Below are positions 1 through 4,202 of a stretch of 5,684 nucleotides of DNA, piece after piece; position 1 is the stretch's first letter; each line of letters begins with the position of its first letter. The position numbers were made by a program, and so were the translations under genes. Origin of the DNA: an uncultured Prevotella sp. (GTDB lineage Bacteria > Bacteroidota > Bacteroidia > Bacteroidales > Bacteroidaceae). The DNA lies in NCBI GenBank assembly GCA_945863825.1, contig CAMBBY010000114.1, positions 1 through 5,684 of the forward strand, in the 5' to 3' direction. Under the pieces are notes generated by a model, which worked only from the letters and a program-made list of their open reading frames with translations, had not been told where the DNA came from and did not search any database.

Positions 1-441
1 ACTCTCAACAGAGAGGAAGCAGAAGATGTCGCGCAGGATACAATGATTAAAGTCTGGAACGCCCGCGAAAGATGGCAGGATTTGGAATCCATCGAGGCAT
101 TCAGCCTAACCATTGCCCGCAATCTCTCGCTCGATCGCATCAAGAAGAAAGAAAATCAGAATGATTCGATAGAAAACGAGAAGATAGAGCAGCCAGACAC
201 CGCTTCTACCCCATCCGAGCGAATGATTCAGAAAGACAAGCTGGACATCGTGAGGAAAATGATAAACGAGCTGCCAGAGAAACAGCGCTCCTGCCTGCAA
301 CTGAGAGATATCGAAGGAAAGGCATACAGGGAAATAGCTGAAATCCTGGAAATAACCGAGGAACAAGTAAAAGTAAATATCTTCAGAGCTCGTCAGACAG
401 TAAAACAAAGATTTCAACAATTCGACAGATATGGATTATAA
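1..441 (+). CDS. ECF-type RNA polymerase sigma-70 factor (5' truncated by window edge)
   Basis: An alternative sigma factor that should direct RNA polymerase to a specific promoter set, probably in response to an envelope or nutrient signal. The frame is open to base 1 (TLNREEAEDVAQDT precedes the first ATG at 43), so the gene begins outside the window; the ATG at 43 lies inside sigma region 2 and is not the start. 146 residues are visible. Region 2 covers about residues 1-50 (AEDVAQD..IKVWN, then AFSLTIARNLSLDRIK), followed by an acidic linker. Region 4 covers about 82-135, with LPEKQRSCLQLRDIEG and the helix-turn-helix YREIAEILEITEEQVKVNIF. ECF factors usually have 160-200 residues, so roughly 20-40 are missing. 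The stop overlaps the next gene's start by 11 bases, pointing to translational coupling. The subgroup and target promoters cannot be told from this sequence. Confidence 0.92.
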   Translation, partial: TLNREEAEDVAQDTMIKVWNARERWQDLESIEAFSLTIARNLSLDRIKKKENQNDSIENEKIEQPDTASTPSERMIQKDKLDIVRKMINELPEKQRSCLQLRDIEGKAYREIAEILEITEEQVKVNIFRARQTVKQRFQQFDRYGL

Positions 442-931
442 GTACATCAACCAACTTTTGGAACGCTACTGGAAGTGCGAGACCTCTTTGGAAGAAGAGA
501 ACATCCTCCGCACATTCTTCAGCCAGGATGAACTTCCTGCCGAGCTGGAGCCGTATAAGTCTCTCTTTGCCTATGAGTTGAGCGAGACCAAGAACAAGGC
601 TTTGGGTGAGGAGTTCGACCAGAAGATGATGGCTATGATCGAAGATGAATACACCAAGGAGCCTAACAAGGCAAAGGTTGTATCGCTGACAGAGCGCCTG
701 AAGCCATTATTCAAGGCTGCCGCTGTCGTAGCCATCTTCCTCACTTTGGGCAATGCTGCCCAAGTTCCATTCCAGGAAGATTCTCAGAATGTTGAAAACG
801 TGGGAGTTATCAAGGCGACAAGAGGCGCTTCTGTTGCATTGAGTGGAGATTCTGCAAAAGTAGATTCCATGCAGCACACCAGCATCGACAAAATGACTGT
901 TGATCAAGCCTCTCCCACCATATTAAAGTAG
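431..931 (+). CDS. Small single-pass membrane protein, probable anti-sigma-like partner of the ECF factor
   Basis: A 166-residue protein whose ATG (431) lies inside the last codons of the sigma gene, so the two are co-translated. The N-terminal part (1-90) is acidic and helical (YINQLLERYWKCETSLEEENILRTFF), with the look of a cytoplasmic sigma-binding region. One hydrophobic segment lies at about 93-110 (LFKAAAVVAIFLTLGNAA). The remaining 55 residues would be outside the membrane and are polar, with no recognised domain (ATRGASVALSGDSAKVDSM). No zinc-binding HxxxCxxC motif is seen, so it is not a classical ZAS anti-sigma factor. It also lacks the FecR domain found in polysaccharide-utilisation anti-sigma factors. 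I recall similar proteins beside ECF genes in Prevotella and Bacteroides, often called hypothetical. The role in sequestering the sigma factor is inferred from position and topology. The gene ends with two stops in a row (TAG TAA). Confidence 0.8.
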   Translation: MDYKYINQLLERYWKCETSLEEENILRTFFSQDELPAELEPYKSLFAYELSETKNKALGEEFDQKMMAMIEDEYTKEPNKAKVVSLTERLKPLFKAAAVVAIFLTLGNAAQVPFQEDSQNVENVGVIKATRGASVALSGDSAKVDSMQHTSIDKMTVDQASPTILK

Positions 932-983
932 TAATTTCTATGCTTTCTCTATATAAAAAGAATCATGTTTAGTAAAACAATTC

Positions 984-999
984 GAAACTGTGAAGTTTC
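984..999 (+). other. Small hairpin downstream of the sigma operon
   Basis: GAAACT and AGTTTC form a 6-bp stem closed by the tetraloop GTGA, followed by a moderately T-rich stretch (TTTCTCTCAAATTTTTC). It may act as an RNA 3'-end stabiliser or a weak terminator ahead of the stronger one at 1037. No function is proven by the sequence. Confidence 0.35.
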
Positions 1000-1036
1000 A
1001 TTTCTCTCAAATTTTTCATAACATACTAACGTAATA

Positions 1037-1075
1037 GGGCTGCCAGGATATTCTGGCAGCCCAACTTATTTTTAT
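1037..1075 (+). terminator. Rho-independent terminator of the sigma / anti-sigma operon
   Basis: GGGCTGCCAG (1037-1046) pairs perfectly with CTGGCAGCCC (1053-1062) around a 6-base loop GATATT, and is followed by a T-rich run (AACTTATTTTTATT). The stem is 10 bp with seven G-C pairs. It lies about 105 bases after the stop of the membrane protein gene and should end that transcript. On the other strand the hairpin has no good T run, so it is mainly a + strand terminator. Confidence 0.85.
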
Positions 1076-1451
1076 TCGTTTCTTACAGGTTGTACAACAT
1101 ATCCTTAGCTACCATTTTCGAGTCATCCACTCCTTTATGAACTAAAGGTTGGGTGAATACTTAATAGTATAGATGAGGAATGAGCGCTATAGTCGTACAA
1201 CATAGGAGTTTATAGTCGTACGACATGAGACAAAAATAAAGCTTTACTCATATTTTTTGATACGTAAAGTTGTGAAATGAGAATCTTTTTTTATGCAGCA
1301 ATCCTGTCTTTGAGTGCTACATTAACTTAAAACAAGCAGGTAAAATTCGGAAGGAAATAATTACAAAGAAGGATATATCATATCGTTTATATATCTATCA
1401 TATGGAATCTATTAGGAGAATAGACTTAAACACCAAATAATGACATAGTTT
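1063..1451. other. Intergenic region with no intact gene
   Basis: This AT-rich stretch separates the sigma operon terminator from the promoter of ATPase-nuclease copy A. No frame is open over a gene-like length. It contains three related palindromic motifs (1089, 1192, 1215), a 17-codon signal-peptide-like frame at 1277-1330, and a 25-codon - strand frame at 1083-1160 that could be the end of a lost gene. A 6-bp inverted repeat TCTATT / AATAGA with a 5-base spacer sits at 1408-1424. No tRNA-like or CRISPR-like structure was seen. Confidence 0.6.
1089..1226. repeat. Three copies of palindromic motif GTYGTACRACAT
   Basis: The copies are GTTGTACAACAT at 1089-1100, GTCGTACAACAT at 1192-1203 and GTCGTACGACAT at 1215-1226. 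The core GTTGTACAAC (1089-1098) and the core GTCGTACGAC (1215-1224) are perfect 10-base palindromes; the middle copy has one mismatch. The last two copies extend to a 16-base direct repeat beginning TATAGTCGTAC, identical at 15 of 16 positions and offset by 23 bases. They lie 225-360 bases upstream of the copy A promoter. They could be operator sites for a dimeric regulator or dispersed intergenic repeats. Confidence 0.6.
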
Positions 1452-1483
1452 TTTGCAACTTTCGATTATTTTGCTTATCTTTG
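1452..1483 (+). promoter_or_regulatory. Bacteroidetes-type sigma-ABfr promoter of ATPase-nuclease copy A
   Basis: A -33 element TTTG (1452-1455) and a -7 element TATCTTTG (1476-1483), which matches TAnnTTTG exactly, are separated by 20 bases; this is the arrangement described for Bacteroides housekeeping promoters. Transcription would begin near 1488-1492, leaving a leader of only about 15-20 bases before the ATG at 1508. The in-frame TTG at 1481 falls inside the -7 box and so cannot be the translation start. Confidence 0.75.
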
Positions 1484-1507
1484 CCCTCACAATCAGAACA
1501 GAAAGCT

Positions 1508-3064
1508 ATGGCACTGAAATTATATCCAATAGGAATACAGACATTTGAGGAGATTATCCACAGAGATCTTCTCTATATTGACAAGACGGAATACATTTAC
1601 CGAATGTCACATAGTGGCGGTAAACATTTCTTCTTGGGACGACCACGCCGTTTTGGAAAGTCACTCCTGGTATCAACCATGCAAAGTTACTTTGAGGGTA
1701 AAAAGGAACTCTTCAAAGGACTTGCCATGGAGAATCTGGAGAAAGAATGGACTGAGTATCCTGTGCTGCACTTCGACATGAGTGGAGGTAAGCACATGGA
1801 GAAGGAACAATTGGAGAGATATTTAGCAGATGTACTAGAAGAACAAGAGACTAAGTGGGGCTATCACAGCAAAAAGATTGATGCCAACCTCCGCCTCAAA
1901 GACCTTATAGACTTTGCTTACGAAAAGACAGGCAAGCAAGTGGTTGTACTTATCGACGAGTATGATGCACCTTTGCTTAATGTGGCTCATGAGAAAGAGC
2001 AGCTTGACGAATTGCGTAATATCACGCGCAATTTCTTTAGCCCATTGAAAATGCGAGAAGGCAAGCTTCGCTTTGTCTTCCTCACTGGTATCACAAAATT
2101 CTCGCAACTCAGCATTTTCAGCGAATTGAACAATATCACCAACATCTCTATGGATGACGAGTATGCAGGTATCTGCGGCATCACTAAGGAAGAGCTATTG
2201 GGGAATATGTCAGAAGATATAGAGATGCTTGCCAAGGCTCAAGACCTATCAGTAGATCAGACTACTGCCAAGCTCAAGGAATATTATGATGGTTATCATT
2301 TTTCAAAGGCTTCGCCAGATGTGTTCAATCCATACAGTCTGCTCAATTGCTTTGCAAAACGAGAACTGGGTACCTATTGGTTTGCCTCTGGAACGCCAAC
2401 CTATCTCATCAATACGATGAAAAAGTTAGATACGCTTCCTACTGACATCGGTCGCATTGAAGCTGACGAGAGTGAATTTGATGCACCAACGGAGAATATG
2501 AATACCATCATGCCATTGCTCTACCAGAGCGGCTACATCACCATCAAGGATTACAACAAGGACTACAACTATTATACCCTTGACATACCCAACAAGGAAG
2601 TGAAAGTAGGTTTGACCAAGGCTCTCATCCCAGCGTATGTTACTCACAATACACTTGCCACCACTACAACAGCTCGTCGCTTCGCCCAAGCTCTGGACCA
2701 GCAGAATATGGATGGAGCCTTGCATCTCTTGCAAGATTTTCTGGGTACTATTCCTTATTGTAACGTAACCAATTATGAAGGTCATTATCAGCAGATGCTC
2801 TTCATCATATTCTCGCTCCTGACAGATTATCTGGTGGACGTGGAAGTACATACGCCAAATGGCAGAGTAGATATTGTTTTGCTCACCAAGACCCACCTCT
2901 ACATTATCGAACTGAAATTGAACAAGAACGCCAAGGCGGCGATGCAACAGATCAATCTGAAGAACTATCGCCAACGCTTCGCCCTCAGCAGCAAGCCTAT
3001 CACCAAGGTTGGCATCAATTTCGATTCCACCAAGGGAAATATAGAGGATTGGGTGATTGAATAA
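1508..3064 (+). CDS. AAA-ATPase-like / PD-(D/E)XK nuclease-fold protein, copy A
   Basis: A complete 518-residue protein of the AAA-ATPase_like (PF09820) plus PD-(D/E)XK (PF08011, DUF1703) family. The N-terminus is MALKLYPIGIQTFEEI, as is typical of the family. The nucleotide-binding region has a Walker A-like loop GRPRRFGKSLL (44-54, K51 S52), a Walker B strand VVVLIDEYDAP (145-155, D150 E151) and a sensor-like segment FVFLTGITKFSQ (189-200). The family motif YDGYHF lies at 260-265. The C-terminal nuclease fold shows GRVDIVL (452-458, D455), IIELKL (467-471, E468 and K470) and a downstream QQI. All candidate catalytic residues are present. The ATG at 1508 is chosen because the only upstream alternative, TTG at 1481, lies in the promoter; just a weak AGAAAG precedes it. 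The biological role of the family is not settled: a soluble ATP-dependent nuclease is inferred. It is a colinear paralog of copy B at the right edge. Confidence 0.93.
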   Translation: MALKLYPIGIQTFEEIIHRDLLYIDKTEYIYRMSHSGGKHFFLGRPRRFGKSLLVSTMQSYFEGKKELFKGLAMENLEKEWTEYPVLHFDMSGGKHMEKEQLERYLADVLEEQETKWGYHSKKIDANLRLKDLIDFAYEKTGKQVVVLIDEYDAPLLNVAHEKEQLDELRNITRNFFSPLKMREGKLRFVFLTGITKFSQLSIFSELNNITNISMDDEYAGICGITKEELLGNMSEDIEMLAKAQDLSVDQTTAKLKEYYDGYHFSKASPDVFNPYSLLNCFAKRELGTYWFASGTPTYLINTMKKLDTLPTDIGRIEADESEFDAPTENMNTIMPLLYQSGYITIKDYNKDYNYYTLDIPNKEVKVGLTKALIPAYVTHNTLATTTTARRFAQALDQQNMDGALHLLQDFLGTIPYCNVTNYEGHYQQMLFIIFSLLTDYLVDVEVHTPNGRVDIVLLTKTHLYIIELKLNKNAKAAMQQINLKNYRQRFALSSKPITKVGINFDSTKGNIEDWVIE

Positions 3065-3076
3065 CATATATACAAA

Positions 3077-3168
3077 ATCTGCCACAGACCTCTTATCCGA
3101 AGACTGATTATTTGTCATGGGCATGGGAAAGAAAGTCTTGCAGAAAGCCTCCCATACCCCACTTTCAT
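3077..3168 (-). pseudogene. Duplicated 5'-end fragment of a GH88-like secreted protein gene
   Basis: Read on the - strand, bases 3118 to 3077 encode MTNNQSSDKRSVAD, which matches MANHQASDKNSAAD from the 5' part of the GH88 remnant (4030 to 3989). By direct comparison 35 of 42 bases agree without gaps. A possible start ATGAAA lies at 3168, at a comparable distance upstream, but the intervening signal-peptide part is poorly conserved and out of frame. The similarity stops about 12 bases from the stop codon of copy A, so the rest of this gene is missing or was displaced. It is a non-functional scrap of a paralog or of a partial duplication. The long antisense frame that runs from it into copy A is not a gene. 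Confidence 0.7.
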
Positions 3169-3216
3169 TTTTCCCTGGGCAAGAAAAAATTTTTCTCTGC
3201 CCAGGGGAAAATTTTT
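3168..3216 (+). terminator. Long hairpin terminator downstream of copy A
   Basis: CCCTGGGC (3173-3180) pairs with GCCCAGGG (3199-3206). The outer bases TTTTT (3168-3172) can continue the stem with GAAAA (3207-3211), and an inner AGAAAAA / TTTTTCT (3182-3188 / 3190-3196) can zip part of the loop. TTTTT at 3212-3216 follows. It lies about 105 bases after the copy A stop and is oriented to end that transcript. The sequence AAATTTTTCTC occurs twice, in the loop and after the stem. Confidence 0.75.
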
Positions 3217-3248
3217 CTCGCGGGATTTATCAATGCTTTAGTAACAAG

Positions 3249-3290
3249 AAAAAAAACAGTCAACAGATTTTACAAAACCCGATTGACTGT
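3249..3290 (-). terminator. Rho-independent terminator of the GH88 remnant gene
   Basis: Read on the - strand, ACAGTCAA (3290-3283) pairs with TTGACTGT (3263-3256) around a 19-base loop that can itself pair through TTTT / AAAA. It is followed by a run of eight T (3256-3249), the last base of the stem being part of the run. It sits about 80 bases after the GH88 stop at 3371, suiting transcription from the right. Confidence 0.75.
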
Positions 3291-3370
3291 TCTGTTTGTT
3301 ATCCTTTGACAATCTAAAAACCAAACTAAATAATTTTAATATAAACCTAAACCTTAGCTACAAGTCTCAA

Positions 3371-4088
3371 TCATTTCAATGCCTTTGCTCTCATCAATGC
3401 CTCCAGATAATAGTAGTCGGCATAGATGATACTGGCATCAATCTCACTTCCTGCAGGATGATGACCTGTACTGTGCATGAGGAAAGCTACATTCTTCTTG
3501 CCGCTCTGGTATCGGTCTGTACTCAACTGAGCCAAAGACTGCAAGGCAAACAGCTTATATTCCTCACCTTTCTCACCTCCCACATACTGCTGGAGTTCCA
3601 ACAAGGCATCTGCCACAACACAAGCAGCACTGGCGTCCTTAGGAGCGCCACCTTTCACCCCACGTGGATCATCCATATCCCAGAGAGGAACGAGATCATC
3701 GCTCGTTTCCTTCAAAGATTCCGTATAGCCCTCAACAGCCTTGCGTACAGCCTCATCCTTGGTGTTCTGATAATCCATCCAGAAGATGCCCGGCCAGAAT
3801 CCGTCGCACCACTCCTCAGGAGTTGCCTTGCGGCAGTTCCATCCCTTCTGTCTGTCGCCCTTCAGGATATTGCGCGGTTCCATCAAGAAGTCATAACTGC
3901 CATCCTTCTGGCGCAATTCATCCAAGGCTCTACCCACTTGCTTGTGGCAATATTCTAATTGCTTATCCACATCAAGCACCCACATCTTGTCTGCCGCAGA
4001 GTTCTTATCCGAAGCCTGATGATTTGCCATTCCCGCTTGCGAGAAGGCAAGAGCAGACATCAAAAAAAAGTATTCTTCCTATTTTCAT
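3371..4088 (-). pseudogene. GH88-family glycoside hydrolase (unsaturated glucuronyl hydrolase-like), frameshifted and internally shortened
   Basis: Intact GH88 enzymes hydrolyse unsaturated uronic sugars released by polysaccharide lyases. The likely original start is ATG at 4088 (ATGAAAATAGGAAGAATAC), but a run of eight T (4069-4062) puts it out of frame; with seven T it reads MKIGRILFLMSALAFSQAG, a convincing signal peptide. Numbering from TTG at 4063, the N-terminal half keeps WVLDVDKQLEYCHKQVGRAL (28-47) and the EEWCDGFWPGIFW motif (83-95), whose Asp matches a conserved active-site Asp as I recall the family. At about residues 117-121 the sequence jumps to DDLVPLWDMDDP (122-133), then KDASAACVVADALLEL, MHSTGHHPAGSEIDASIIYADYYYLEAL and the natural C-terminus. 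Family members have about 380-400 residues; here about 238 remain, and the middle with the second catalytic Asp (HDxGF region) and the RGQAW-type motif is gone. Catalysis is unlikely. Confidence 0.82.
4062..4069 (-). other. T8 homopolymer causing a +1 frameshift in the GH88 signal peptide
   Basis: On the - strand the signal peptide codons read CTT TTT TTT GAT, sending translation from ATG 4088 into a frame without the enzyme. Removing one T restores CTT TTT TTG ATG TCT GCT and joins the basic n-region (MKIGRI) to the hydrophobic core (LFLMSALAF). The tract may be a fixed mutation, a slippage-prone switch or a sequencing error. Confidence 0.8.
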
Positions 4089-4120
4089 CGTTATTGTTTA
4101 TTATTAATACGAATCAAATA

Positions 4121-4148
4121 AAAAGAATACTTATTAACAAATTCTTTT
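4121..4148 (-). terminator. Weak AT-rich hairpin between copy B and the GH88 remnant
   Basis: AAAAGAAT (4121-4128) and ATTCTTTT (4141-4148) can form an 8-bp stem with a 12-base loop; on the - strand TATTTGATT follows. It has only one G-C pair and is a poor terminator, but it is the only candidate in the 114 bases between the copy B stop and the GH88 start. No convincing TTTG / TAnnTTTG promoter is seen for GH88 here, so it may be read through from copy B. Confidence 0.3.
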
Positions 4149-4202
4149 GGATGCAATAAATGATTGATTTTCCCTGCAAGACGACAGAAACGGGCATATA
4201 TC

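Larger units (their letters stand above)
3065..3370. other. Gap between copy A and the GH88 remnant
   Basis: No independent gene is seen. From left to right it holds a short AT-rich tail after the copy A stop, a duplicated piece of the 5' end of the GH88 gene on the - strand (3077-3118, possibly to 3168), the copy A hairpin terminator (3168-3216), the GH88 terminator on the - strand (3249-3290), and about 70 bases of AT-rich 3' untranslated sequence. The short + strand frames here contain hairpin sequence and show no protein signature. Confidence 0.6.

Noticed and set aside
1374..1424. Repeated TATCATAT and small inverted repeats as a CRISPR or transposon end
   Set aside because: The units are short and AT-rich, there is no regular spacing, and no target-site duplication or transposase accompanies them.
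1481..1507. TTG at 1481 as the start of copy A, adding nine residues
   Set aside because: The codon lies inside the TATCTTTG -7 promoter box, and family members begin with MALKLYP, which matches the ATG at 1508.
2426..3124. A 232-codon frame on the - strand antisense to copy A
   Set aside because: It is the shadow of copy A. Only its first 20 or so codons, outside copy A, resemble a protein, and these are the duplicated GH88 scrap.
3112..3317. Two overlapping 65-66 codon + strand frames
   Set aside because: They run through the terminator hairpins and homopolymer runs and have different, low-complexity translations; no start context or homology is evident.
3296..3958. A 220-codon + strand frame across the GH88 remnant
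   Set aside because: The opposite strand carries clear GH88 motifs; this frame has Cys/Ser-rich shadow composition and no recognisable domain.
4089..4150. A TTTG / TAnnTTTG promoter for the GH88 gene on the - strand
   Set aside because: TTTG at 4141-4138 is followed by TTTATTTG, which has one mismatch and a spacer of only about 15 bases instead of about 20, so it is not convincing.
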